This document shows positions 1 through 7,926 of a stretch of 64,000 nucleotides of DNA, piece after piece. A program made the position numbers and the translations under genes. The number at the start of each line of letters is the position of its first letter. Within the stretch, counting starts at the first letter, position 1. This DNA comes from Micromonospora rhizosphaerae (GTDB taxonomy: Bacteria; Actinomycetota; Actinomycetes; Mycobacteriales; Micromonosporaceae). The stretch is taken from contig NZ_FMHV01000002.1 in the NCBI RefSeq assembly GCF_900091465.1, forward strand, positions 1,984,001 to 2,048,000, in the 5' to 3' direction. A model generated the notes under the pieces. It was not told the DNA's origin and searched no databases. It saw only the letters and a program-made list of their open reading frames with translations.

Positions 1-504
1 GCTGGCGTTGACGGCGGTCACCTGGACCGACTTGCCGGGCACCGGCAATGCCTGCGGCCGCCCGTCGGTCCACAGGACCGGCCGGAAGTCCTGCCGGACG
101 ACGTTGTTCCCGACGACGTACCTGCCGGTCGGATCCACCGCGACGGCCGCGACGTCCTTCATCCCGGACGGCACGGGCAGTTCGGTCATCCGGCACGGGC
201 CGGCCGGGCCGGTCGAGGCAGTCGCCTCCGCCGAGGCAGTCGCCTCCGCCGAGGCGGTCGCCTCCGCCGAGGCCTTGGCGGGGCCCGCACCCGCCTGGAC
301 CGCCGGCTGCGCCCCCGCCCTGGTCAGGATCGACGGCACCGCCAGCAGCATGGCTGTGGCCAGCGCCACGCCCCCGGCCGCTTGTATCGAGCGGCGGCGA
401 AAGGCGCTCCGGCGGCCGGCGCGGAGCAGTACGTCGATCTCGATGCGGCTGGGCGGCACGTCGACCGCTGCCAGCCGGTCCCGCAGCTCCTGTTCCTCGT
501 TCAT
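1..504 (-). CDS. Membrane-anchored partner of ECF sigma factor (3' end outside window)
   Basis: The ATG at 504 overlaps the TGA of the upstream sigma factor gene by 4 bp, so the two are translationally coupled. The visible 168 residues have a short charged cytosolic head, one membrane segment (about residues 38-58), an alanine-rich linker with an EATAS-type repeat (about 75-95), and the beginning of an outer domain containing VGNNVVRQDFRPVLWTDG, which resembles propeller-type or HAF-type extracellular repeats. The topology suits an anti-sigma or surface sensor protein paired with the sigma factor, but no classical zinc anti-sigma motif is visible. Role inferred from position. Confidence 0.75.
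   Translation of the reverse strand, partial: MNEEQELRDRLAAVDVPPSRIEIDVLLRAGRRSAFRRRSIQAAGGVALATAMLLAVPSILTRAGAQPAVQAGAGPAKASAEATASAEATASAEATASTGPAGPCRMTELPVPSGMKDVAAVAVDPTGRYVVGNNVVRQDFRPVLWTDGRPQALPVPGKSVQVTAVNAS
214..273. repeat. 18-bp tandem repeat in the linker of the sigma-partner gene
   Basis: The unit gaggcagtcgcctccgcc occurs about three times, plus a partial copy, in frame with the minus-strand gene. It encodes repeats of six residues (SAEATA). The frame-preserving unit means copy number can change linker length without breaking the gene. Confidence 0.8.
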
Positions 505-1028
505 GACTGATCCCTCGCTCCTTGTCCGGCCGTGACCGGATGCCGTGTGCCAGCAAGCGCCTCGCGAAGGGTGGCAAGACCCCGGGAGCACTGGCTCTTG
601 ACGTTGCCCGTCGAGCACCCGAGGGCTTCCGCGGTCGCCTCGATCGACAGATCACCAAAGAAGCGCAGCACCACGACGGCCCGCTGGCCCCTGGGCAGCG
701 ACCGCAGTGCCGTCACCAGCGCATCCCGCTCCTCGACACCGTGGTCGGCGGGTGCGGACAGTTCCGGGACGCGATCGCCGAGCAGCACCTTCGACCACCT
801 GCGCCGCCGTTCGTCGAGGTGGCGTCGCACCATGATCCGGTGCACGTACCCGTCGAGGTTGTCCGCGCCGGCGGCTCGCTTCCAGTTCACGTAGAGCGCC
901 GTGAGCGTCGCCTGGACGATGTCGTCCGCCTCAAATGGGTCGGCGCAGAGTAGGTACGCCGTCCGATGCAGGCGGGGCAGCCGCGCCGTCACGTACTCGA
1001 CGTACTCCCGCTCGAGGTCGGGCCGCAT
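501..1028 (-). CDS. SigE-family ECF RNA polymerase sigma factor
   Basis: 175 residues, the normal size for a minimal ECF factor. Region 2 lies at about residues 10-75 (YLLCADPFEADDIVQATLTALY, the -10 recognition helix) and region 4 at about 105-160 (LPRGQRAVVVLRFFGDLSIEATAE followed by the recognition helix LGCSTGNVKSQCSRGL). The pattern matches the SigE70 subfamily common in actinomycetes. Its stop overlaps the start of the membrane-anchored partner by 4 bp. Family assignment is firm; stimulus and targets are unknown. Confidence 0.9.
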   Translation of the reverse strand: MRPDLEREYVEYVTARLPRLHRTAYLLCADPFEADDIVQATLTALYVNWKRAAGADNLDGYVHRIMVRRHLDERRRRWSKVLLGDRVPELSAPADHGVEERDALVTALRSLPRGQRAVVVLRFFGDLSIEATAEALGCSTGNVKSQCSRGLATLREALAGTRHPVTAGQGARDQS

Positions 1029-1188
1029 CCTGCTCCCTTCTTCAACGTGTGTGGAGGTCGTGCTCTGGTCGCCTCTTTGTCGGACCCGGGTTGGCGAAAG
1101 GTTGCATGGCGGCCGCTTCTGGGAGTGGCAGACCGCGTCCGTGGGTACGCGAACGGTGACCGATCCGGTCCACCGAGGAGGTGAGGGC

Positions 1189-2592
1189 GTGTCTGGCGCG
1201 GGCCTGAGGGGTTATATCCCACGCCATGCCGAGCCACCTTCGCGGGCCCCGGTGACGGAGCTGGAGGGTACCGGTTCGGGTTGGCGTGGCCGCTGGGCGA
1301 AACGCGAGAACAAGCGGCGGCGGCGTGCCTACGAGGACGCCGTCGAGGCCTGGTCCCTGCGGGGGATCCGACTGCAACGCCTGCGCGCCGCGGTCGAGCA
1401 GTTCCCGGCCGAATCGCCGGAAGGTCTGCCGGTGGACCTGGCCGACGGCGAGGTCGTGGTCGCCGTGCAGCCGCAGGCGGAACTGGTGGAGGTCGAGGCC
1501 GGCCGCCACGTCGATCTCCCCACACCCGAACTCGCGGTCGTTCCCGTCCGGCGGACGGAGCGGGCCCGCCGGTTGCCGCACGGCATCCGGGTGGCCGGCG
1601 TCGGCACGGCGGTGATCACCGACCGCCGGGTCATCCTCCTCGGCCGCGAGGAGGATCGCGAGTGGGCGTTCCCGCTGCTCAGCGGCCTCGCGCACTACCC
1701 GACGGCAGCGATCACGCTGCTGCACACGGTCGACGGTCGGCCGCTCGCCGGCCTCCGCGTGCCCCTGGATGACGCGGCCCGCTTCCGGCTGCGGCTGACC
1801 ATGGCGTACGCGGATTTCATCGGTCAGCGCCCGCTCGTCCTCGCCCGGCTGGACGCGGCGGTGGCCGCCAACCGGCGGTCGCGGCCGCCGGTGCCGGTGG
1901 TCGCCACGGCGGAGCAGGCGCCGGCGAGGGCCCGCCTCGCCCACCCCGCGATCGTCGCGGCCGCCGTCGCGCTCATCGCCCTCCCGGCGTACGCCATGAC
2001 GGTCGGCTCGCGCGGACCGGACGGCCCGCGCGGCGCCTTCGATGGCGGCGCCCCCGACGCACCGCTGCGCACCGCGCTTCCCGACACCGGGACGGGGCCC
2101 AGCAACGCTCCCACCACCGCTTCGCCGGCCCCCAGCAACGCCCCCACGACCGCTTCATCGGCACCCGCGACGACCACTCCCGGCGATGCCGCCGGCGTGC
2201 CGACCCTCGGTCCGGTCGACCCGGACGCGCCCCTGGGGTCGGCTCCGACTCCCCGCCGTGTTCCGCGGGCCACGCCACCACCGAATGCCGGTCCAGGCCC
2301 GGTCCGCCCGGCCCCCGGCTCGCCGGGCTCGCCGACGGCGATGCCGGCGGACCGGTGCGGGGCTCCGGAGAATCCGTACGGCTACAACTACTGCGGCGGC
2401 GACCTCGTCCACGAGCCGGCTGTCGGGGTGTGCAGCTACTTCACCTGCGTGGACGGCTTCTGGGCGGGCAAGGGATACCTGACCGTGTGCGATGACGGGC
2501 GGGTCGGCATGGTCGGCGGCGGGACCGGCAGGTGCCCGGAGCGCGCCGGCAGGAAAGAGCCGGTGTACGTGTATCAGCCGGCCACGGGTTGA
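1189..2592 (+). CDS. Single-pass membrane protein with cysteine-rich C-terminal domain
   Basis: I chose the GTG at 1189 because GAGGAG ends about 8 bases upstream; the open frame continues further 5' without a better start. A basic N-terminal region leads to a globular domain (about residues 60-220), then a membrane segment (AIVAAAVALIALPAYAM), a long Pro/Thr/Ala-rich linker with SNAPTTAS repeats, and about 60 C-terminal residues with six cysteines that probably form disulfides outside the cell. Function not recognised. The head resembles a PH-like or SHOCT-associated cytosolic domain only loosely. Confidence 0.75.
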   Translation: MSGAGLRGYIPRHAEPPSRAPVTELEGTGSGWRGRWAKRENKRRRRAYEDAVEAWSLRGIRLQRLRAAVEQFPAESPEGLPVDLADGEVVVAVQPQAELVEVEAGRHVDLPTPELAVVPVRRTERARRLPHGIRVAGVGTAVITDRRVILLGREEDREWAFPLLSGLAHYPTAAITLLHTVDGRPLAGLRVPLDDAARFRLRLTMAYADFIGQRPLVLARLDAAVAANRRSRPPVPVVATAEQAPARARLAHPAIVAAAVALIALPAYAMTVGSRGPDGPRGAFDGGAPDAPLRTALPDTGTGPSNAPTTASPAPSNAPTTASSAPATTTPGDAAGVPTLGPVDPDAPLGSAPTPRRVPRATPPPNAGPGPVRPAPGSPGSPTAMPADRCGAPENPYGYNYCGGDLVHEPAVGVCSYFTCVDGFWAGKGYLTVCDDGRVGMVGGGTGRCPERAGRKEPVYVYQPATG

Positions 2593-2599
2593 CCGCTCG

Positions 2600-3367
2600 C
2601 TAGCCGGCCTCCCGCTTGTCCTCATCCCAACGTGCCAGCGCGGCGGAAAGCTCTTCCAGGAACGCGTCGACCTGCTCGCGATCGTATCCGCGCGAGGCGA
2701 TCGGCAGATCCTCGCGGGCCTGGTCGATCACTGCTTTCGCCCCGTAGCGCTCCAACAGCACGTCCGAGATCAGCGCCGCCTGGCCCCGCTTGATCAGGTG
2801 ATCCACCCGGGCCGGGGCATATCCGTGCAGTCCAATGGTGAAGTCCGGCGAGTCGAAACGTTGCCGGGTCACCTGCCGAAAATCCGTGAAGCGAGTGCCG
2901 CCGAAGCGGGCCAGGCCCGCCGCTACCGCGCTCGTCGATTGCCGGACGACCTCGAGGTCGAGCAGGACCAGGCAGGGACGGTCATCCAGGGGGCTGCGAT
3001 GAGTCAGCGGACGATCGAGAGTCGAGCGGCTGGACGGCACCAGCAACAACAACGGGGATGGCGTCTTTCTCCCGACAAAAACCGGCAGCGGCTGGTCGAG
3101 GATGATCGCGTCGATCTCGGCCCAGGGCACCAGCCGGTTGACTCCGGGCAGTCGCACGGTCAGCCCCTCGGGCCCGATCCGGAGCCTGAATGGCCGGAGC
3201 CCATAGAAGGCGAGCCCGCCGCCTATCAACAGGCTCAGACCGCTGATGATCAATGACCCGACGACATGGAACCAGTCGTCAGCTCGGCCGTACAGCAGCA
3301 TGAACACACCGAACGCCAGCATCGCGATCCCACCCACCAGGAAGGATCGGCTCCTGCGAAGCTCCAT
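2600..3367 (-). CDS. Two-TM protein with PH-like middle and DivIVA-type C-terminal motif
   Basis: Start taken at the ATG at 3367 (MELRRSRSF), preceded by a purine-rich stretch; the frame remains open 25 codons upstream. Two hydrophobic segments (about residues 9-30 and 36-58) are followed by a soluble domain with a bacterial PH-like look (LRIGPEGLTVRLPGVNRLVPW) and a C-terminal helix pair containing GYDREQVDAFLEELSAAL, the DivIVA-domain signature of actinobacterial proteins. A membrane-linked cell-envelope or polar role is possible but only inferred. Ends 8 bp from the convergent gene on the other strand. Confidence 0.75.
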   Translation of the reverse strand: MELRRSRSFLVGGIAMLAFGVFMLLYGRADDWFHVVGSLIISGLSLLIGGGLAFYGLRPFRLRIGPEGLTVRLPGVNRLVPWAEIDAIILDQPLPVFVGRKTPSPLLLLVPSSRSTLDRPLTHRSPLDDRPCLVLLDLEVVRQSTSAVAAGLARFGGTRFTDFRQVTRQRFDSPDFTIGLHGYAPARVDHLIKRGQAALISDVLLERYGAKAVIDQAREDLPIASRGYDREQVDAFLEELSAALARWDEDKREAG

Positions 3368-3546
3368 GGCCCTGCCCCGCTCTCCCGAAGGCTGCTGTCG
3401 AAAGCGTCGCAGTGTGGCGCAAGCGCGAGGACGGGCTGCCATGCCCGGCGGTCATTCGTGGAACGTGACCGCCCGCCCTACCGGCGCCGGCCGTACCTCC
3501 GCGGTACGGCCGGCACGCGTGAGCACTCCCGCCGCGGGCGTCGCCC

Positions 3547-5679
3547 TTACGACGCCGCCGGTATCCGCTCGACCGGCGGGGCCGCGACCGGCCGGAACAC
3601 CGGCCGCGCCAGGGCGCTCGGCCACCAGGTGGGCGGGCCGATGTGCAGCGCCAGCGCCGGGACGAGCAGGCTGCGGACGAGGAACGTGTCGAGCAGCACC
3701 CCGACGCCGATGATGACCGCCGACTGCACCGACGGCACCAGGGGCAGCACGCTCAGCGCGCCGAACGTGGCGGCCAGCACCACGCCCGCGCTGGTGATCA
3801 CCCCGCCGGTCACGGTCAGCGCGTGCAGCACGCCCTGCCGGTGCCCGAGCCGCGCCGTCTCCTCGCGGGCCCGGGTGGCGAGGAAGATGGTGTAGTCCAC
3901 GCCGAGGGCGACGAGGAACAGGAACGTCTGCAGCGGGATCCCGACGAAGAGCTTCGGGTAGCCCATCGCGTCGAGGATCAGCCCGGCCGCGCCCATCGCG
4001 GCGACGTAGGACAGGACCACGCTCGCCAGCAACAGCAGCGGCGCGACCAGCGCGCGCAACAGCAGGACCAGGATGACGAGGACGACCGCCAGCACGAGCG
4101 GCACCACGACCCGGTTGTCCCGGCCGACCGTCCGCTCCTCGTCGAGCAGGTACGCGGTGTCCCCGCCGACCAGCGCCTGCGCACCCGGCACGGCGTGCAC
4201 CGCGGCGCGGAGCCGGTCGACGGTGTCCAGCGCCGCGTCGCTGTCCGGCGTGTGGGTCAGGACCGCCGCGACGCGCACCCACCGGCCGTCCGGCGAGCGT
4301 TCTGGCGCGCCCACCTCGGCCACCCCCGGCACGGTACGGGCGGCGGCCATCACCTGGTCGGCCGGGCCGGCGGCGGCCAGGATCTCGGCGGGAGCGACCG
4401 CTCCCCTCGGGTAGTGCGCCTCGATCATCCGCTGCCCGGTGACCGAGCCGACCTCCTTGGTGAAGGACTCGTCGTGCGGCATGCCGATGCTGAGGTTGCC
4501 GATGCCGAAGCTCAGGGCGACCAGCGCCGCCGCCGTGCCCAGCCACACCGCGCGGGGCCGCCGGCCGACGACACCGGCGATCCGCCGCCACACCCCATGC
4601 TCGGCCGCCACGTCGAGCCCGACCGCGTCGGGTGAGTACCGCGGCACGAACGGCCAGAACAGCCACCGCCCGAAGATGACCAGCACGGCCGGCAGCAGCG
4701 TGGTCATGGCGAGAAACGCCGCGGCGATCCCGACCGCGCCGACCGGTCCGAGCCCCCGGGTGGACGGCAGCTGCGCGGCGAGCAGGCACAGCAGTCCGAT
4801 CGCGACGGTCGCCGCCGAGGCGCCGATCGCGCCGATCGACCGCCGCAGCGCGACGGCCATCGCCGCGTGCCGGTCGGCGTGCCGGCGCAGTTCCTCCCGG
4901 TAGCGGGCGATGAGCAGCAGGGCGTAGTCCACGCCGACCCCGAAGACCAGCACGGTCAGGATGCTCTGGCTCTGGAAGTCCACGGCCAGCCCGGCGTGCC
5001 GGGCCAGCAGGTACACCACCGCGCTGGCCAGCTGGTTGGCCACCGCGACGGTGATGAGCGGGATCAACCACAGGACCGGGCTGCGGTACGTGATGAGGAG
5101 CAGCAACGCAACGGTGGCCGCGGTCGCCAGCAGCAGCGTGCTGTCCATGTCGGCGAACGCGTCGAAGACGTCGTCCTCGCCTCCGGCCGGACCGGTGAGC
5201 GCGGTCCGCAAACCTTGTGGTGCCTCGGCGCTCAGGCGGTCCTTGATGCCGGCCACCGCGTCGGCTCGCTGGTCGGCGTCCCCGGCGACCGGGAAGGAGA
5301 GCAGCAGCGCCCGCCCGTCCTCGCTCGGGACCGGCGGGGGCACCTGGCCGCCGTCGGCGTACCGGGCGAACGCGGTACGGTCGCCGTCGACCTTCGCGCG
5401 GTCGGCATCGCTGAGGCCGCCCTCGCGGACGTAGACGGCGACGGCCAGGGGCTTCTGCGAGTCCGGGAACGCCTCCTCCGCCCGCTGCACCGCCCGGCTG
5501 GCCTCGGCGGTGGCGGGCAGCGCGCCAAGGGTGTCGTTGTCCTGCACCTCGGTCAGCTTGATCGCCAGCGGCCCGGCCGCCGCGATGAGGACGAGCCAGA
5601 AGACGAGCATGGCGTACTTGCTGCGGCGGCCGGACGCCAGGCCGGCCAGCCGGTGCTTTTCCTGCAGTCTTGTGGTCAT
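3547..5679 (-). CDS. MMPL-family RND transporter
   Basis: 710 residues from the ATG at 5679 (MTTRLQEKHRLAG). It shows the classic actinobacterial MMPL layout: TM1, a large outer loop, five TMs, an internal duplication with a second outer loop, then five more TMs. FGVGVDYALLLIARYREEL and ALGVDYTIFLATRAREE are the paired TM4 and TM10 motifs with the proton-relay aspartate and tyrosine. Such proteins export lipids or hydrophobic drugs at the plasma membrane; substrate unknown. It is divergent from a two-component pair that may control it. Confidence 0.92.
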   Translation of the reverse strand: MTTRLQEKHRLAGLASGRRSKYAMLVFWLVLIAAAGPLAIKLTEVQDNDTLGALPATAEASRAVQRAEEAFPDSQKPLAVAVYVREGGLSDADRAKVDGDRTAFARYADGGQVPPPVPSEDGRALLLSFPVAGDADQRADAVAGIKDRLSAEAPQGLRTALTGPAGGEDDVFDAFADMDSTLLLATAATVALLLLITYRSPVLWLIPLITVAVANQLASAVVYLLARHAGLAVDFQSQSILTVLVFGVGVDYALLLIARYREELRRHADRHAAMAVALRRSIGAIGASAATVAIGLLCLLAAQLPSTRGLGPVGAVGIAAAFLAMTTLLPAVLVIFGRWLFWPFVPRYSPDAVGLDVAAEHGVWRRIAGVVGRRPRAVWLGTAAALVALSFGIGNLSIGMPHDESFTKEVGSVTGQRMIEAHYPRGAVAPAEILAAAGPADQVMAAARTVPGVAEVGAPERSPDGRWVRVAAVLTHTPDSDAALDTVDRLRAAVHAVPGAQALVGGDTAYLLDEERTVGRDNRVVVPLVLAVVLVILVLLLRALVAPLLLLASVVLSYVAAMGAAGLILDAMGYPKLFVGIPLQTFLFLVALGVDYTIFLATRAREETARLGHRQGVLHALTVTGGVITSAGVVLAATFGALSVLPLVPSVQSAVIIGVGVLLDTFLVRSLLVPALALHIGPPTWWPSALARPVFRPVAAPPVERIPAAS

Positions 5680-5740
5680 GTCCTCGATCCTTTGGCCGGC
5701 GAGGGGTGAAGACAGGAGTGCCAGGTCCCGAACGACAGGT

Positions 5741-5755
5741 GGTGGTAGCACCACC
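5741..5755. promoter_or_regulatory. Inverted repeat between divergent exporter and sensor kinase genes
   Basis: GGTGGT-agc-ACCACC is a perfect 6+3+6 inverted repeat in the 110-bp gap between the two divergent start codons. The position suits an operator for the neighbouring response regulator. In GC-rich DNA such a repeat can arise by chance, so this is tentative. Confidence 0.35.
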
Positions 5756-5789
5756 GAATCCGGTGGCGCCGCAGGCGGAGAATGGCGCC

Positions 5790-7094
5790 GTGGACAGCTC
5801 CGTACGTGCCGTCGTCTGGCAGCAGATCCGGCCGGGCGCCCTCGCCGCCGTGCAGGGCCTGGCCGTGGCCCTGCTGAGCCTGACCACCAACGCGCTGCTG
5901 TTCGTGCTGTCGGTGGTCGCGCTCGCGCTCATTCCCGTGTTCGGCATCGGGTTCGCGCTCTTCCCCGCGGTGACCGTGCTGGTGCGGCTGTCGCTGACGC
6001 TGCAACGGAGACTGAGCCGGTGGTGCGGGCTGCCGATCGCGACGCCGTACCGGCCGATCCCGGCCGACGCCCAGCTCGGCACCTGGAAGCGGTTCCGGTG
6101 GGTGGTCGCGGATCCGGCGACCTGGCGGGACTTCGCCTGGCTGATTCCCGGCGCGTTCACCGGCGGAGCGTGCCTGCTGGGGTTCGTGCTGGTGGCGTAC
6201 GGGCTGGAGGGCGTCCTGCTGGTGCCGCTCGTGCTGCACCTCACCGTCGACTGGTACGGCTACGGCGTGTTCTGGCCGATGGACAACATCTTGAAGGCGG
6301 TGCTCTCCGTACCGCAGGGGTGGTTGTTCCTGGCCGGCGGGCTGGCGGTCGCGCCGTGGCTGGTGTGGCTGCACTTCCGCTTCGCCGGCTTCTTCCTGAC
6401 GCCGACCCGGGCGCAGGAGCTGGCGCTGCGGGTGCGGCACCTCGCCGCCACCCGCGCCGACACCATCGACACGCAGGCCGCCGAGCTGCGCCGGATCGAA
6501 CGCGACCTGCACGACGGGGCGCAGGCCCGGCTGGTCGCGCTGCGGATGAGCATCGGCCTGGCCGAGCAGCTGCTGGCCGACGACCCGGCGGCGGCGCAGC
6601 GGCTGCTGCTTGAGGCGCAGGAGGCCAGCGGCCACGCCCTGGCCGAGCTGCGCGACCTCGTACGCGGCATCTACCCGCCCGTGCTCGCCGAGCGCGGCCT
6701 GGACGGAGCGGTGCAGGCCCTCGCCCTGGCCGTTCCGCTGCAAGTGGACACCGACGTCCAGCTGGCCGGCAGCCCGCCGGCGCCGGTCGAATCCGCGGCG
6801 TACTTCGCGGTGGCCGAGGTGTTGACGAACGTCACCAAGCACAGCGGGGCTAGCCGCGCCTGGATTCAGGTGATGCACCGCGATGGTGTCTTGAGCATGG
6901 TGGTCGGTGACGACGGTCGCGGCGGTGCGACCCCGGACGCGGGGACCGGCCTGGCGGGCGTGCGACGCCGTCTGGCAGCCTTCGATGGCACGATGACCGT
7001 GACGAGTCCGCCCGGCGGACCCACCGTCGTGACCATGGAGCTGCCGTGCGAGTTGTCATCGCGGAGGACCTCGCCCTCCTCCGGGACGGGCTGA
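5790..7094 (+). CDS. NarL-type sensor histidine kinase
   Basis: Start chosen at the GTG at 5790 with GGAG about 9 bases upstream. The N-terminal half is a multi-pass sensor region (four or more hydrophobic segments between residues 15 and 215, like the actinobacterial putative sensor domain). The H-box RRIERDLHDGAQARLVAL is of the HisKA_3 type, and the ATPase domain has EVLTNVTKHSGA (N-box) and GDDGRGG plus GTGLAGVRRR (G-boxes). Its 3' end overlaps the response regulator gene by 49 bp in another frame. Probably senses an envelope signal and governs the neighbouring exporter (inference). Confidence 0.88.
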   Translation: MDSSVRAVVWQQIRPGALAAVQGLAVALLSLTTNALLFVLSVVALALIPVFGIGFALFPAVTVLVRLSLTLQRRLSRWCGLPIATPYRPIPADAQLGTWKRFRWVVADPATWRDFAWLIPGAFTGGACLLGFVLVAYGLEGVLLVPLVLHLTVDWYGYGVFWPMDNILKAVLSVPQGWLFLAGGLAVAPWLVWLHFRFAGFFLTPTRAQELALRVRHLAATRADTIDTQAAELRRIERDLHDGAQARLVALRMSIGLAEQLLADDPAAAQRLLLEAQEASGHALAELRDLVRGIYPPVLAERGLDGAVQALALAVPLQVDTDVQLAGSPPAPVESAAYFAVAEVLTNVTKHSGASRAWIQVMHRDGVLSMVVGDDGRGGATPDAGTGLAGVRRRLAAFDGTMTVTSPPGGPTVVTMELPCELSSRRTSPSSGTG

Positions 7095-7690
7095 CGCGCA
7101 TCCTCGACGCGTACGGCTTCCAGGTGGTCGAGGCGGTCGCGGACGGGCCGTCCGTGCTGCCGGCGCTCACCCGGCACCGCCCCGACGTCGCGGTCCTCGA
7201 CGTACGCCTGCCGCCGACCTTCACAGACGAGGGCCTGCAGGCGGCGCTCGCGGCCCGGGCGCAGCTACCCGGACTGCCGATCCTCGTGCTGTCCCAGCAC
7301 GTCGAGCAGCTGTACGCGCGGGAGCTGCTCGCCGACCGGGGCGGGGGAGTCGGCTACCTGCTCAAGGACCGGGTGTCGAACGTCGGCCAGTTCATCGACG
7401 CGGTGCGCCGGGTGGCCGATGGCGGCATGGTGATGGACCCCGAGGTGGTCGCCGCGTTGCTGGCCCGCAATTCGGGCGCGCAGCGGCTGGGGGAGCTGAC
7501 CGCGCGGGAGCGGGAGGTGCTGGGGCTGATGGCCGAGGGACGGTCGAACGCCGCGATCGCCGGGCGGCTGTTCGTCACCGAGAAGGCCGTCAGCAAGCAC
7601 ATCAACAACATCTTCAGCAAGCTGGGGATGCCGCCGTCCGATGACGACAATCGGCGGGTGCTCGCGGTGCTCGCGTACTTGAACGGCTGA
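7046..7690 (+). CDS. LuxR/NarL-family response regulator
   Basis: 214 residues starting at a GTG with GGAG just upstream, inside the 3' end of the kinase gene. The receiver domain carries the acidic pocket (IAED) and phosphoacceptor Asp52 in AVLDVRLP. The C-terminal LuxR helix-turn-helix (about residues 150-205) contains ELTAREREVLGLMAEGRSN. The last third of the gene is duplicated as a fragment at 20833-21051; see the repeat entries. Confidence 0.92.
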   Translation: MRVVIAEDLALLRDGLTRILDAYGFQVVEAVADGPSVLPALTRHRPDVAVLDVRLPPTFTDEGLQAALAARAQLPGLPILVLSQHVEQLYARELLADRGGGVGYLLKDRVSNVGQFIDAVRRVADGGMVMDPEVVAALLARNSGAQRLGELTAREREVLGLMAEGRSNAAIAGRLFVTEKAVSKHINNIFSKLGMPPSDDDNRRVLAVLAYLNG

Positions 7691-7696
7691 GACTCA
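7505..7696 (+). repeat. Left copy of a 192-bp direct repeat (3' end of response regulator gene)
   Basis: Aligns without gaps to 20866-21057 at a constant offset of 13361 bp. I count about 11 mismatches, roughly 94% identity. Identity continues six bases past the stop codon (gactca) and then ends abruptly. The two copies bracket the galactose gene cluster. Confidence 0.85.
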
Positions 7697-7800
7697 ACAG
7701 ATCACCGGCTTCGCGGCGGCGCGGCCACAGCGCAGCGCGATCCGTGACCGCTCTACATCGGACAGCAGCCGCAAGACGATCAGCAGTATCGGTCTTCGTC

Positions 7801-7855
7801 GACCTAGATAAGTATGATTATCCTATTGACCTATAAGTACGGAGCCTCTTACGTT
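7801..7855 (+). promoter_or_regulatory. AT-rich promoter/operator region of the alpha-galactosidase gene
   Basis: An unusually A/T-rich stretch in this genome. It holds an inverted repeat GATAA-N6-TTATC (7807-7822) and a direct repeat ATAAGTA at 7808-7814 and 7833-7839 (25-bp phase). A possible promoter is TTGACC (7826-7831) with TACGTT (7850-7855) 18 bp downstream. A FadR-type regulator is encoded just after the galactosidase gene, so operator function is plausible. Confidence 0.45.
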
Positions 7856-7926
7856 GCCGTTGGCGCCCGGCTGAGCAAGGAACGGCTCAGCCGCGCGGAC
7901 AGCGAAGTCCTACCGAAAGGAACGGG

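Noticed and set aside
3452..6244. A 930-codon open frame on the minus strand
   Set aside because: It runs in another frame across the MMPL gene and into the divergent kinase gene; its product is Arg/Gly/Ala-rich low-complexity sequence typical of shadow frames in GC-rich DNA.
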